From: Valencia hispanica
Taxonomy: Eukaryota; Chordata; Actinopteri; Cyprinodontiformes; Valenciidae
Direction: 5' to 3'
Assembly (NCBI GenBank): GCA_963556495.2
Contig: OY747702.1
Location: 11,295,193-11,359,192 of the forward strand
Length of the DNA: 64,000 nt
In this document: positions 33,461 through 46,685 of the stretch, in pieces
How the letters are laid out: each line of letters starts with the position of its first letter
Position numbering within the stretch: the first letter of the stretch is position 1
Program-made: the position numbers and the translations under genes
Notes under the pieces: model-generated
Database searches by the model: none
Seen by the model: the letters and a program-made list of their open reading frames with translations, nothing else
Told to the model about the DNA's origin: nothing

Positions 33461-35995
33461 ACAATTTTCTTTCCACTTAAAAATTCTGCACTACTTTGTG
33501 GTGACCTATTATTTAAAATCTCAGTAACATATTGAAACGTGGTGGAAACTGACTGGCTGTAGGTGTAAATAACAATGTGGAGTGAAGAAAATCAACGAAA
33601 ATTCAGGCATAGTTACATATGAGAGGAAAAACCTGCTGTAGAAAACATCATCTGCCCTGACTTGGTCTCCCAGATCCCTGCTTTCATTATTTCCTGAAGC
33701 TGCAGTCAGTGATATTACAGGGAAATGTTGTCAAACCCCTTCAAGACACATGATGGCACTGTTGTACCATGATTAAAGCCTCAAAAAGCACTGCAGCAAG
33801 AGTGATCCGAGTGTGAAGCCTTTCCAGTCACCTCCCAGATTGTCCATCACGTCCTGAATCTTAACTCACCCTGCTTCCTTTTCTCTCTCTTTCTCTACAT
33901 GTCTACAAATTTTAGTCTGCCTCTCAGACACGTTCAGAAAAGATTACCGTTTTCATTCCATGTCAAGCCCTTGAACCTCAATTTGGGCCGTTTTCTTTAG
34001 GGATACCTTTTTATAGGCACACACATGACACGCCTCCAACCAAGAGTGATTTCTCATGGGATTTGGGAATGCTAGAATGATAGGAAGAATAAACATATGG
34101 ACGTCGCTGGACATTTTGTCTGCATTCTCAGCAAGTTATTGGAGATGAGCTCTGACATTATACGAAGGGAAAGCTGTGCAACAGATATGATGCAAAGTGA
34201 GGGGTTGTGGGGTGGGGATGGATGGATGGAGGAAAGAGGATGGAGGACCTGAGCATCTGAGCTGAGACAGAAAGGTGTTTACTGGGGAAAGGTAGAGGTG
34301 GTGGAAGGTACAGAGTGATTAGAGGAGTAGTTTAATGTGTTCTGGGCTGAATATCACAGCGCCCACAAAAACCTAATCAGATTTGTGTCCCACAGGATGT
34401 CCCAAAATCTAAAGCTATGGAAGCAGGAAACAACAATCCCAATTTGCACATGGATTATGTAGTTATCCAATATTATGTATAGGGCAGCCATGGCCCTGTA
34501 GCATCATTGAATTTCTGTAGAATAGAATCAAATACCACCTATCTCTGGAAGCGACCTTATCAACGTCTTATTTAGCAGAGAAACATACTGGATGTCTACT
34601 CTTCATAAACATGAATAACCTGGAAGGACTGATCTGGCTCGTTATTGTTTGTTTTTTTATTAATATGTTGCAGACAGACACTTTGATACATTTATTTTTC
34701 AGTTGTTGATTAGGTAAAGGTTTTTATTGATATCGCAGATCTTAATCTTTTTTATAGGTTTTTTTCAGTAGTTTAATGACTCAGTTCTCTTTTTGTTTAA
34801 CTGAAGCAGAGAAGCAGAAGACATTTGGGGGTGTAGAGAGTGAAAACACTGAGCTCCACCCTTTTCTTGTTTGACCAATAGGCTTATGATGCACCCAAGC
34901 CTATATTGACTTCTCCACACCCGTTTCGGGTTGTTTCTGAATCACTTGCCTCAACGCCGTGTTCACTTTTCAAAGATGATGAATGAAGACGCTGATGATT
35001 TATATCAAGTTTGCACATTAAAAGCTGAGTGTTCTCCAGCCCTGGCATGTATCCTCTCAAATTGATGTCCCACAGCTGTGAAGATCTTCATTCAGCTGCT
35101 TTTATTATTATTTATGATTACAGAAAGTTTGTGCACTCAATAACAAAACCAGCGCGATACCATATTTAGGCCCAAGAAGAAGTGATCTGATCTGGATCTA
35201 ATAAGGTATGAAGGCATATTCCAAGTTGGTAGTTAGGCAATGAAAGCTCTAATCAGAGAAGCAACCAATAGGCCCATGGTAACTCTAGAGGAGCTGAAGA
35301 GACCCACAGATCAGGTGAGGGAACCTGTTGATAAGACATTAGCCGTCCAATAGGGTCTTTTTAGAAAAGATGCAAGAGGAAAGTCACTATTTCTGATCCA
35401 GGTCCATTCATTCCATTCAGATGTGTTGAACCATAAAAAACATCTAAACTCCTTAGGACAACTGGAACATCTTTGGTTTTAGATTAAAGCTTATTCATGT
35501 GATAGAAGGTCAAAATCCAGACGTAAATCCAATGAAGGATCATAGACATTCTCCATCCAGTCTAGTTGACGGTGATCTATTTTACAAAGAAGATTAGGCA
35601 AAAAGTTTAGTCTAAAAAAAAAACAACCTAGTAAATTAGATAAAAATGTCTGGTTTGTGTACATCATGTACAGAAGTTTGAGAGGTGTGGATACTTACAA
35701 ATATTGCATTAATTAAACTAGGGATTGTCTGAAAAATTTGCTTGTGTGTATTTGTGTAGATATAAAGGCTGTAATATATGGCTGTATTGGTGTATTTACT
35801 GTGTGTTTTCTTTAGTGACAGTGTATTTTCTAAAGGGTTTATCAGGACAGTTTTTATAGTTAGGTAAAAAAAAAAAAGAAGTTGGTTTATGTTCACTGGT
35901 CATGAAGACCGGGGCACTTGCTTCTAATTTCTTTGTAACTTTCTGGTGTAATGGTTGCTTTAAATCTACTGGGGAAACAGATCAAGCAAGTAATT
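33461..35995. other. No recognisable gene
   Basis: Long unassigned AT-rich stretch. It holds a short GGATGGATGG run near 34217-34230 and an A run at about 35865-35877. The minus-strand frame at 35636-35896 is low-complexity. Parts such as 34470-35060 may be single-copy. Confidence 0.45.
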
Positions 35996-36115
35996 AAATT
36001 CTATTCAGTTTATTTATAGAGCGCCGATTCACAATAGATGTCATCTCAAGGAACATTACAAGAAAAGTCATTTCAACACAGTCATACAAACATTCTAATC
36101 AGAAATAGTAGTAAA
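35996..36115 (+). repeat. Interspersed fish repeat, copy D
   Basis: AAATTCTATTCAGTTTATTT then ATAGAGCGCCGATTCACAAT and CATCTCAAGGAACATTACAAG. It is the shortest copy and is truncated on the right. Confidence 0.7.
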
Positions 36116-36964
36116 TCACTCCAAATAAATTCCAGTGCTCTGGATACAACACTCACATTGAGACTACGATTTCAAAGTGAATGCTAAAAAAGACCTTTTC
36201 ATCAAGCAGATCTTTCATTGTCTTTCTCTTACATTTGTCAGCTTTGCTTTGGGACGGGCCAAAATTATTCCGTCTGCACGGATGTTTGGGGACCAAGGCA
36301 TCACCAGAACCATCAGGTTTCCTGTTCTCTTTGGTGTTCAGGGTCCACATTGGAACATCAGGGGAACTGGTTGTATCGGTGCGATAGAATGGAGTGGAAC
36401 AAATTGTGGGTCGTTGGCAGGTACTTTATAATGGGACTTGTGTTTATACGAAACTTTGTGTACCTCATGGACTGTGCTGATGTTGTGGTGACAGAACTTT
36501 GCTGAAGGCATTGTAGAAGCCTATCATTGGGGGACAAAATGCAAATATGCACAAGAGAATACAGAGGACAACCTTTTATTTGCTCTAGCAAACTTACTTC
36601 CTTAGACAACACACTTCCCATGAGGCTGTTCCCAGATCGTTTTTGGTCTGGCTGCCTTACCTTACCTTAAATTATCTTAACTAAAACTTCGTAGATTTGA
36701 CTTTTTTATCTCCCTGCAGTAGCTTTACGGTTTCTTTCAGTTCAGACTTAATGAAATCTAAGTTTTTCTGTGCTTCTGCTGAACTGCTGCATCATTTAAT
36801 CCATAGTATTTGCTGAGTGAGTACATTTCAGGTTCATATAAAGGGTGTGCAAATCCAAAACCTTCTGCAGGCAATGAAAACAAGCTAGTCATAAACACTT
36901 TCACTTGAAAGAGTTTCCATCTCTGTATAGAATGCTTATTGTGTGTGCAAACAAGAGTGTGGAG
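36116..36964. other. Overlapping short frames, no recognised gene
   Basis: Frames at 36177-36431, 36218-36505 and 36358-36621 (minus) overlap each other and show no recognisable domain. The sequence is locally less AT-rich. A decayed element is the likeliest explanation, but I cannot name it. Confidence 0.4.
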
Positions 36965-37218
36965 TACAGTGGAGCAAAAAAGTATTTCGCAGCCACCGAT
37001 TGTGCAAGTTGTGCCACTCAAAAAGATGGGTAAGGTCTGTAATTTTCATTATAGCTACACTTCAACTGTGAGAGACATAATGTAAAAAACAAATCCAGGA
37101 AATCACATTGTATGATTTGTAAAGAATTTATTTGATTAATGGTACAGAAAATAAGTATTTAGCACCTACAAACAAGAAAGAATTCTGGCCCTCACAAACC
37201 TGTTACTACTTCTTCAAA

Positions 37219-37922
37219 GGTCTCATTCACACGTTTTTTTCCATAAATTTGCTGTGATCTCCAGTATGAATGAATGCCCTGTGAGCCGTTTTATGTGGAA
37301 TAAATGCTCTATCGCTCCTGTTTCAGGAAGTTGTAGTTTGTCAGAGGAGTGGATGGGGGAAACAACAGGATCACGAGTCTAACTCATTATTCACAGTATG
37401 CAAAGGTCTCGTCTCTGATTGGCTAACAGCAATCTTATGCTGCCTCCAAGCAAATAATTACCTTAACTTATTTCGCTGGCGGTGTTCCAAGTCAAATTCC
37501 AACAGTTTCTTCCTCAGCCCCTCTTTCTTGAGTAGAAAGAGGCAACGCAGACATGCTATGTCAACAAATAAACCAAGCCCGAACCTGTTCTCCCATGCTG
37601 TTGCTTTGTTGCTAACAGTTAGTTTCAGCTTATTGCTTCTACTAGCAAAGTCTTGCTCTGCTCTCTCCAGGCTGCAAAATCAGCCTTCCCGTGAGCGGTC
37701 GCAAGCCAAGGTAGGTAAGACCATGAATACTAATTTTCCCTGTGAGGTAGAGGGGACTGGCTTTTTCTAACTCTCGTTTTGCCGTCTGTTTTCTTTCTGT
37801 GGCTAATGCAGGCAATGGGGGTTGGAGAAAATGTTCACTTGCAGCATGCATATGCAGCTATGCAGTGACCAATCATATTTCATAAAGAACAAGTATTACA
37901 CAGTTTCTCAGTGAACGAGACC
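37219..37922. mobile_element. 704-bp inverted-repeat element inside the Tc1 arm
   Basis: The terminal inverted repeats are GGTCTCATTCAC (37219-37230) and GTGAACGAGACC (37911-37922), 11 of 12 positions complementary. The flanks are TTCAAA on the left and TTTAAG on the right, compatible with a decayed TTYAA duplication. AGGTCTCGTCTCTGATTGGC inside echoes the end. Frames at 37528-37770 and 37642-37851 have no transposase features. Superfamily undetermined. Confidence 0.75.
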
Positions 37923-38036
37923 TTTAAGAAGCTCTTCTATCCTCCACTAGTTACCTGTATTAATGCCACCTGTTTGAACTCATTATCTGTATAAAAGACA
38001 CCTGTCCACACCTTTAAACAGTCAGACACCCCCATC

Positions 38037-38885
38037 ATGGCCAAGACCACAGGGACAAGATTGTACACCTGCACAAGACTGGGATGAGCCAATCTACAAT
38101 AGGCAAGCAGCTTGGTGAGAAGAGATCAACTATTGTAGCAAATATTAGAAAATGGAATAAATACAAGATCAATGACAATCTCCCTAGTCTTCGGCTTCAT
38201 GGAAGATCTCACCTCATGGGATACACATGATCTTGAGAACGGTGAGGAAACAGCCCAGAACTACAAGGGCGGGAACTGGTCGATGACCTGAAGACAGCTG
38301 GGATCACAGTAACAACGGTTACAATTAGTAACACACTATGTTATCATGGATTAAAATCTTACTGCGCTCAAAAGGTCCTCCTGCTTAAGCCAGCACATGT
38401 CCACCCCTGTCCCCTGTCTGAAGTTTTCCCAGAGACCATCTGGATGATCCAGGACTGGGAGAATGTCATGTGGTCAGATGAGACCAAAATAGAACTCTTT
38501 GGTATAAACTCTACTCACCATGTTTGGTGGGGGAAGAATGCTGACCCACTGTGAAGCATGAGGGTGGAAACATTATGCTTTAGGGCTGCTTTTCTGCAAA
38601 GGGTACAGGACGACTGATCTGTATTAAGGAAAGAATGAATGAGGCCATGTATCGTGAAATTTTGGGTAAAAACCTCCTTCCATCACTGAGAGCAGTGAAG
38701 ATGAAACATGGCTGGATCTTCCAGCATGACAAGGATCATAAAGGTTCTGGAGTGGCCTAGCCATTCTCCAGACTTCAATCCAATAGAGAATCTTTGGAGG
38801 GAGTTGAAAATCAGTGTTGCCCAGTGACAGCCCCAAAACAACCATAGTTTTAGAGAAGATCTGCATGGAAGAATGGGCCAAAATT
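38037..38885 (+). pseudogene. Tc1 transposase pseudogene
   Basis: The ATG at 38037 opens [16 protein letters not shown] and meets a stop. Later pieces, in shifting frames, correspond to the paired-like HTH region (about 38085-38165), the TGGTCAGATGAGACCAAAAT block carrying the first catalytic Asp (38471-38490), and the CCAGCATGACAAGGATCATA block for the second Asp (38721-38740). The AATCCAATAGAGAATCTTTG block for the Glu lies at 38779-38798. Many stops and small indels make it a dead copy. Confidence 0.85.
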
Positions 38886-40501
38886 ATATTTATTTTCATC
38901 TATCATCACACAGTCTCCTGAGCTTAGTCGTTACTGCCCATGGATGACGTAGTTTGAATTCAGTTCTGGTCTTCATTTAGGTCTCTACTTTCTAATCAAT
39001 GTGCATGGGATAATGGATGGAGGACCTCTGTAATTTTGAAACTCTGTATACGGCCTTGCCCTACTGTATAAGTGAGAGCTACTTGATTTTATACTGCAGA
39101 GCTGTCAACTTCAATTGCAGGCTTGATCATTACTGCAATTTTTTTCCATATGGGTTTGATCTCTTACGTTTTTCATTCTTTTTCCAGTTTCTTTCCTCAT
39201 GCAAAGCCCGCTGTTAAAGCGTTTAAACCGAAACTACAGGAGAGCTATCTGGGAAATGTCAGTGCCATTTATATCCTCCATCATTTATAGAATGCATTTA
39301 TCAGTAGGATTTTTATGACTGTCAGAACATTTAGCTCCCGAGGTGAGATGACACGTAATACCAGGTCCACAATAACGAGACAAGACAGGATTTTACCAAT
39401 ATTGGTGGGAAACACAACAAAAAACATCATTTCGATCACACAATAAGAGTAAAGGTTTCACAAATCACAAAATTGCTCATTCCAGGGATGACTGTTGTGT
39501 ATATTGCTGTTTTTATGCTTTTCATATTCCAAGGTGATCCTAATGCCGAAGATAATAAAAAAAATGCTTTATTAAAAATGGTGAAATTGCCCTTTAATTT
39601 ACAACCAACAGGAAGCTCTGAAGCAGACGCTAATGTTAGCGTCGTTAGCAGCTAACCATTGTAATGCCTGTGCTTAATCATTCGCATCTTGTCTGTTTCT
39701 TTAGACGGACTACCCACAAGTACTCCGACAAAAAAAATATAAAGATGATGGTAGAGAGATGGCTATTTATCATACCGTTTATTATTAGGCTACTGAAAAT
39801 AATTATGAAGAATTTAGATTTATTTAATGTTAATTTTCAATTATTGATGTTTGAACACTCCAAAAACTGACTGTGTTGTTCGGGATTGTTCATGCTATTT
39901 TTTTGTTTTTGTTTTGATTGTTCATGCTATTTTTTTCCACAGTTTGCTCCATGAGAGCATCAATAAAATGTGAAAACACATGTAGTTATGGTGTGCAATT
40001 CAGCGATCACACTTCTTTATGCAGCTAACATGCTAACAAAACCTATTTAAAAATGGGTAGCCTCTATTTTTAAGACCAGTGTTTGTATCATGATTTCTAA
40101 GGAGACTAGTGTGAACACACTTCAACAACAGATAAATTAATTTCTATTTTCTCTGGAGGATTTCTTTTTTTATAGAAAAGTAAGACCAAGATCTCGAAAA
40201 ATCAGCGCCACTATACGGAGGGGTGAGATGTTAACATGGGTTTGATCTGAAATGGATCAGATGTTTTATTGTAGGTGGAAGATGAGACTCTTACTTTGTC
40301 TTGGAGCTGATGGAGTTTTCGAAGAAGGTAACATGCAGTACAGCGACAGTTACCTAGATAAGATGGCAGAGACCTAACAATGACTTTTTGCTCGTTATCA
40401 CGATAAATAACATGATGTCTTTATTTGTCGACTGTGTCACTGCTACGACAGGGCAACAACCGAATAACTACTTCCTTTTATAATGTAAAATAATAGTGCA
40501 G
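38886..40501. other. No recognisable gene
   Basis: AT-rich. A phrase of about 20 bp, GATTGTTCATGCTATTTTTT, occurs twice (about 39885-39904 and 39917-39936), a local duplication. Short frames (39017-39217, 39473-39655, 39664-39870) are unrecognised. Confidence 0.45.
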
Positions 40502-40503
40502 TA

Positions 40504-40792
40504 CAGTGGACCCCCAGTATTCGGGCGGGTTAACGACCACAGCCACGCATGAATAGCTAAAATACTTGACCTCTGAAAACACTCATAACTGCCATTTTTC
40601 ATTAGCTCAAACACAAAATATAACTTAATATACTCAGCAGAAACAGTCTTAGCAACACAGCACAAGCTAACATCCACGGTCTTCTCTATCTGCAATCTTG
40701 GGGGTGCAGCCAATCAGGAAGATAGACGGTGCTCCTTGATTGGCTGCTTTGCAAGCACCCACAGTGTGTCAAGTAGCATTATATGTAGGTAG
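40504..40792 (+). mobile_element. Tigger/pogo-like MITE, left part
   Basis: TA at 40502-40503, then CAGTGGACCCCCAGTATTCG. The body (CACTCATAACTGCCATTTTT, GGGGGTGCAGCCAATCAGGA, GTGTGTCAAGTAGCATT) matches a second copy at 62783-63175. It is split by an endogenous retrovirus at 40793 and resumes at 47123. Confidence 0.75.
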
Positions 40793-41218
40793 TGACGAGA
40801 TAAAAATTCTGTAAATGTTGTATGACGGTTTAAATTCTGTAGTGCATGTGGCAACACTTTGAAACAGTGAAAAATCAAAAAGAATGTGGTACATCATTCG
40901 TTCCATTATGTGAAGAAGCTTTGACCATTCTGTGAACGAAGATCTATGTGGGAGGAGTGTCATGCAAACTTGTTTCAATAAAAACTTTATGCTGACGTAG
41001 ATCTGGGCTCAGTTACTAGAACTGAGTCCAGCGAACGACGTCTCGCCGTAAAAAATATTTAATTGTTGTTTGTTGTTCTTATTGCTCCTTTTTACAGAAA
41101 TGAACGAGCACGCGGGAAGGTGAAATGAGAGCTCAGAGAGAGCCCAGGGTCATAGATTAAATGTGTGTCTGTTTCTTTAAGATAGGCTTTAAATTAGAGT
41201 AAAAACACCTTTTCAACA
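40793..41218 (+). repeat. 5' LTR of the endogenous retrovirus
   Basis: Begins TGACGAGATAAAAATTCTGT and ends CTTTTCAACA. AATAAA at 40977-40982 is a likely polyadenylation signal. It aligns end to end with 46698-47122. Confidence 0.95.
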
Positions 41219-41221
41219 AAA

Positions 41222-41239
41222 TGGTGACCCCGACGGGAT
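41222..41239 (+). other. Retroviral primer-binding site, tRNA-Trp type
   Basis: TGGTGACCCCGACGGGAT lies three bases after the LTR. It is complementary to the 3' end of vertebrate tRNA-Trp with one mismatch, judged from the recalled tRNA sequence. Confidence 0.8.
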
Positions 41240-44200
41240 TTTTGGAGGAGCAAAAGAAAACGTGAGTTTGGAATAATAGGATTTTGTTGAAATTGTTGTG
41301 ATCGAAAGATACTGGAGATCAGAGGACGGAAGTGACCCAGGTCGGAAGTTATTTGGTAAGCGCTGCCACACGAGGCGCAAAATTGACTAATGAAATTATG
41401 TTTGGTCTGTAGTTTTCCAGTAAATGTTGATTTCTGTTTCTGCTGGGGTAAATAGATGCCGACCGGGTCGGCCCTAAGGTAAGCTAGGATGCTTCTTACT
41501 GAAATCTTGCGTGTTGGACACCAAGAAGGCTAAGTGGGGATCAGCTCGTGGATTGAGACCCACAGAATGTCTAAAATACAAACAAAACAAAACCCAGAGA
41601 TCAGAGAGCGATTTCAACCCTGGCATTTCTTGTTCCTTTGAGCAGAATCCCAAATCTGACTGGATCTGCGGGAGAAACCACGGGCTGCTGAGAGCCCGTG
41701 CACGGCCTGGTTCGGAACCAGTATCAAAGCCCTCCACCTCAGCGTTAGGTCTTAAAAAGGAGGCCGGCAGATCCACGGAGTTCCTCCCGGAGCAACAGTT
41801 GGTGACGGAGTCTTCCTTCACAAGGACACCAGCCAGTGAGTACAAAATTTGATGCGTGAAAGAATAAAAAATAAGAGAGAAGATAAATAACTAGGTCCGG
41901 GACCTTATTAATACAAGTTTGTGTTTTTGCAAATAAAGATTGGAGATCTTCGCGTGATGATCCGGGATCTCACAATGAAAATCCATGGTAAAATAAAATA
42001 TGACTGGGGTTGGACTCCAAAGCACGCAGAGGTCTGGGATCTCAATTAGAAATGGGGCTAATGATAAATATTATATAAATATTAATACTAGTAATGAAAA
42101 AACATGATAATAAATACATAATGATATTAATGTGTGATAAACCGGTTGTGTGACTGTGTGTGTGTGAATGAATGGAGATTTCTTCCTTTTGAAGCAGCTG
42201 AGGTAGGCTGAGAGGAGTCTCATTGTTAGAAAATTGAGTAATCAGAAATCAGAAATAAAAGCTCAATTTAAGTCATTAACATGAATGATACATATTTAAA
42301 AATGAAAAATAAAAACAGCAAAATGTAATTTATCGAAACATGGGGTAAAATAGCAAAGAAGATTTAGGAGATGCAAAAGTTATGTAAAAGAAAAGACAAT
42401 ACAACATTTCTTGAAAAATAAATAAAAGATTATGAATTTGATGGATGATTAACTGAGGGATTTCGCGTTCTTCTTGGTAGTTGCGATCTAAAATAAAACT
42501 AAAAAGATCAAAAATTGAAGAATAGGCATTTGGCATCTCAAAGGAATTCCGCTTAAAGGAGCAAAGCAAGAAGAAGGGGGGTGTTGGGTCGTGATGGGCG
42601 ACTGATAAAAAAGCAGATGTGGTTTTAGCACTCGGGAGGATGAAAATTTTTTTAAACTCTTTGTTTTCTCCTAAAGTTCCACCGAAAAAAAGTAAAAGAG
42701 AAAACTCTCACTTCCATATTTTTTAAAATCCAATGAAGGGCAGGGTAAACCGCTTTACCGTGATCTAAATGAATTCTCTCAAGCAAGCGACCCCCTTCCT
42801 CCCTCCCTTCCCCTCAAGGAAGGGCCGTTCTGATAATAAACAATACCCCCCCTGTATCCCTCAACAAAGGGTCGTTAGTTGTTCTCTTAATAAACAAACC
42901 AACTGTGATGGGGTGCCTCAGCACCCGTAAATGCGCTTCCTGAGAGAAGACTTGTTTGAATCCAGATTCATCATGCGTTTCAAAATTGTTAAAGGTTATC
43001 GAAACTTGCCAGTAAACGGCAGGAAGGCAGAAGGGAAGGAACACACCTCCCCCCGCTAGCTGATAATGAAGGGGATGTTTTAGCTGCGTGCAGCGCTGTA
43101 TACAAAAGGTTGGGATTTCTTAAGTGCAGCGGCAACTGTTACTTTATAATATTAATTAAACATAATTTAGCTAATATTTTGAATGATATTCATGGGATGT
43201 CTGGGAGATCTCTCATATAGTAGAAAAGAAATGGTTTAACAATGACGGATTATGAGCAGAGTAGTTTTATTTTGAAATTCAGGCGGATGTCTACAGGCCC
43301 TGTGGGGTAGCAGCTGGGTGGCTACGTGGATTTACTCTTTGTAACAAGCGGCAGCTTCAGATGCTTGCTTCTAACATTTTAATGACAGATAGATACCTGT
43401 TAAAAGGAAACAATCTTGCCCTGGGTTAGAGACTGCAAAGAAGAGAGATATTTTTCGTTACGGGATTACCGTAGTATAGAATGTAGTGACGCACTCCAAA
43501 ATTCAACTTTAGTTACCGTAGCACACAGAGTATATGCGCACTTCAATATTTACACTCAATGGAGTTGTTGCTAATTGGATAAAATTTAGGGTCTGATTAA
43601 GCAGGAAAGATGTCTGGACCTACACCTGAGATTGGGAGAGATTGCTGGCCCTCGCCCAATCTGAGTTGAAACGGGAACCACGTTTTGGACATCTAGCAAC
43701 AGACGCTTCCACATATAATCATAATAATAAGCTAATTTGTAGAATCTTTATAAAAGAGCAGATAAGCAGAGAGCAAGGAATAGAGATGTGATGTTTTATT
43801 GTGGAAATATCAGTTGCTGATTATCTCATTGACAGAATTTGAGGAAGTTATTGAAGTCCGATGGGAAGAAATTATGAATTCAAAGGAATTTTGTTTTCCA
43901 CTAAAGAAATGAGATTGAGTTGTTAGAAAAATGAAATAAAAATAATAGATTTAGCTACACGAAGAATCTGTAGTGGTAATTATATTATCTCCAGATTGTT
44001 TTTTAATTTGTTAGGAAGAGATTTCCTATTTCATTTGAAGTTGGGCATGTTCTCTGTAGGGGATAATTTAATAATCCAAATTGTAGCTTTTCATAAAACT
44101 CTTGAAACGGGAAAGCTACCAAAGAATTGTTCTACTTGAAAAAAGAAATTACAGTTTTAACTGAAGTTTGTTATCAGATGAAGATAAAATAATCATATTA

Positions 44201-45069
44201 TGGCTAACACAAGATTGTTGAACCTTGCATGTTTTTGGCCTTTGGCCAACAATGGGGAACATGGGTATGGTGACCTCTAGTGGCGAACTAATTAGAGCAT
44301 TTCTTACAGACAATTCAATTCTCAAACTGATTAGTATGTGGACAATAAGTGTGTCAGACATGAAAAAAAGGAAAGCTTCTCATATAAAATTAAGAAACAG
44401 CTTTCAGCAAACAAAGGCTGTACTGAAGAAGCTCTGTTTTAGTAAGATAAAATAATTTCTCCAAATGGATTGTAATGTTACCAGCGAAACATTTAGATAC
44501 ACTAGCTGTTGCGAAATGTTGTTTAGAGAAATAATGCGTAGATTTGAGATCCACAAATGATCTATAGTGGTAACGGAACACATTTTGTGAATGAAATAAT
44601 TGATAAAATAGGACAAAGATTATAGATTATTTTAAGAGAAAATGGGATTCTAAAAGCAGACTAAGAAAGGCAACGGATAAGACTAAACAGAATTGGTTAT
44701 GATAAAGCTATATATGAATATAACACCAAGTAATGGAACAGATTTGACGAGACCTTACACCTTCCTACAGTTTGGTATATTAAAATGAGAGGAACAATTA
44801 CAAACTGATGTATGATTTTATGATAAAGATGTTCCAAATTGAAAAAAAAACAATGGAAGAAACAGGACAAAATTGGATATTGTCTTGATTTGGTAAACTG
44901 TGCATGCATATAATACCAAATTTGAATATTGGCCTCATTATATTTGAAATAATCTATGGGCGTAGATATAGAATTCCTTAGTTTGGTATACTCTCTTCTG
45001 AAGAACAATGTGATTAAGATCTGGTGGTTTTCATGATCAAAATACTGAAAATTAAATAAGTTATAAATG
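41240..45069 (+). other. Decayed retroviral interior (gag-pol region by position)
   Basis: No frame longer than about 125 codons and no recognisable gag, protease, reverse transcriptase or RNase H motif was found on the plus strand. The frame at 41511-41852 lies where a leader or gag start would be expected but has no family signature. AT content rises after about 43100, consistent with long neutral decay or additional insertions I could not delimit. Confidence 0.6.
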
Positions 45070-45285
45070 CAAACTAATCATACGGCAGATGATCCTATAT
45101 TCCTACAGGAAGAAGTGAGCTGAAAGTAGGTGACTGGATCCTGATTAAAGCTGTAAACAGAAAACTGGTCATCATCCAGGTGGAAGGGGCCATTCCAGGT
45201 ATTTCTGACCACACCAACGGCTGTAGAGACTGAGTTGGATACACTTAACCCATTGTAAAAAGCAGAGACCATCACTAGATATAGG
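45070..45285 (+). pseudogene. Integrase C-terminal domain remnant, frameshifted
   Basis: One plus-strand phase encodes the VGDW-type start of the small SH3-like C-terminal domain found in class I retroviral integrases. A few codons on, the characteristic Trp-rich, GPF-containing part continues in a different phase, so a frameshift separates them. Stops follow. It would normally help integrase bind DNA; here it is only a fossil that identifies the element type. Confidence 0.7.
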
Positions 45286-46685
45286 GAAAGCAGTCTAAGA
45301 AAAGTGGTGTTTCAGACTGATTACAAAGGGAGGTGAATACAATAGGGTTCACTTGTCTGATTTTCAGTGAAGAGAACCACTTTTCTATAGAGACTGCTTG
45401 AAGGGAGAGATAGTAACTATGAAGGTTTTTCTGCTATCTAGTACTTTTATTTTTATAGCTTTTTGGTGGGGTTATTCCATATGAACGTTAAGACTCACAG
45501 AAGAATGACATATAGCACATGAGAATACTGATTTATGGTCTTGATTCACTCAGAGAAGGATACACAGAAACCCATTTGAAACTAATTTATGGTGACAATA
45601 TGCAAGATATCTAGCAAATAAATGAAGCATTATTAACTGTTTTGTTTGTTCTCAAATGCCATATTCTGTAGGACATTTACCCATATATGTAGAAGCATTC
45701 ACTAATCTTAATGATCTGTTTCCAGATGTTGCACTCCTCTCCAGAATTTGGACAAATTCTGAGCGTGAAGTACATGAATGAACGGGAAGTTATATGGGTA
45801 AAAATGTATATACTTCCATGACAAAAGTAAGGGTAACTTGGAGACTGGGACGACATGGGATTAATCTAAATAGTTAAACCTGGACCAGTACACTTAAGAC
45901 CTGACCAAATATTTATTTGTTTTGAACATGATAAAAATCTGACCACACTTTCATACCAATCTGGGTACATGGAAAAAATATACCGTATGTGCTCCATACC
46001 GTGAATGTGATGGGAACTTTTCTATGGACGACCTGCTGATTCTCTGCGGATTTTGGCTCTGACACAATCACCCTCCAAATGGGAGGGGTGGCTGTGCTTC
46101 TGTTGAGACTTGCAGAGCATTCTTTTCTTGTATTTGCAGTGGAGATCCGACACAGCAGAAGGAGGAGGCGTGATGTTTCAGCCCCTCATGATCCCATCTG
46201 GGGCTCCGATATGCCCCCTAAACATAAATTATGGAGTGATGGAAATAAGGTTCTATGATCTTTTTTCCCATGGATCGGGGTGGGTAAGGTCATGTTATGA
46301 TTGGACACATTAAATTATAAATTCAGTGGTTTTGTTAATTCTTCCCTGGCAGGTCTAAAAGGTATAGCAGCTGAGATCTAGGAATTGAGCCGAACAACTG
46401 TGCCAAAAGGGGCAGAACGATCCTCTGGTCTGCGTGCAGTCCTGAGAGTTTTCAAACTCAAGGCTACTGAAAAGATACACTTTAGCTGCATATAGGTGAT
46501 GTGCTGGCAACCTCTCACCTTAGGCCATAGAAGAGCGAGCCGGACGACCACAATTCCCGGCCAGAACAAGATGACTTGACTGCTGATCCGAAAAATTCCA
46601 GAGAAGAAGGACTAAAAAATTGATATGATGAAGTGTGATGCCTGACATTTTCCTTATATATGGTGATCTCTTATTATAAGAGATC
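45286..46685 (+). other. Decayed retroviral 3' interior (env region by position)
   Basis: Stops occur in all frames. The longest frame here (46110-46313) has no recognisable signal peptide, cleavage site or fusion segment. I see no supportable envelope gene. Confidence 0.55.

Larger units (their letters stand above)
36967..38885 (+). mobile_element. Tc1-like element, broken, carrying a 704-bp insert
   Basis: TA at 36965-36966, then CAGTGGAGCAAAAAAGTATT and AGCCACCGATTGTGCAAG. The arm runs through CCAGGAAATCACATTGTATG to 37218, is split by an unrelated inverted-repeat element, and resumes at 37923 with TTTAAGAAGCTCTTC before the transposase remnant. The right terminal arm is missing; the last recognisable sequence is AGATCTGCATGGAAGAATGG. 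Confidence 0.85.

Noticed and set aside
36177..36621. Host exon cluster
   Set aside because: Three frames overlap on both strands without splice signals at their edges or recognisable protein similarity.
41474..41852. gag gene on either strand
   Set aside because: Frames on both strands overlap fully, and neither has a recognisable matrix, capsid or nucleocapsid feature.
46017..46060. Reverse transcriptase YXDD-like box (reads as MDDLL)
   Set aside because: It lies downstream of the integrase remnant, so it is in the wrong place for reverse transcriptase, and no other reverse transcriptase motif surrounds it.
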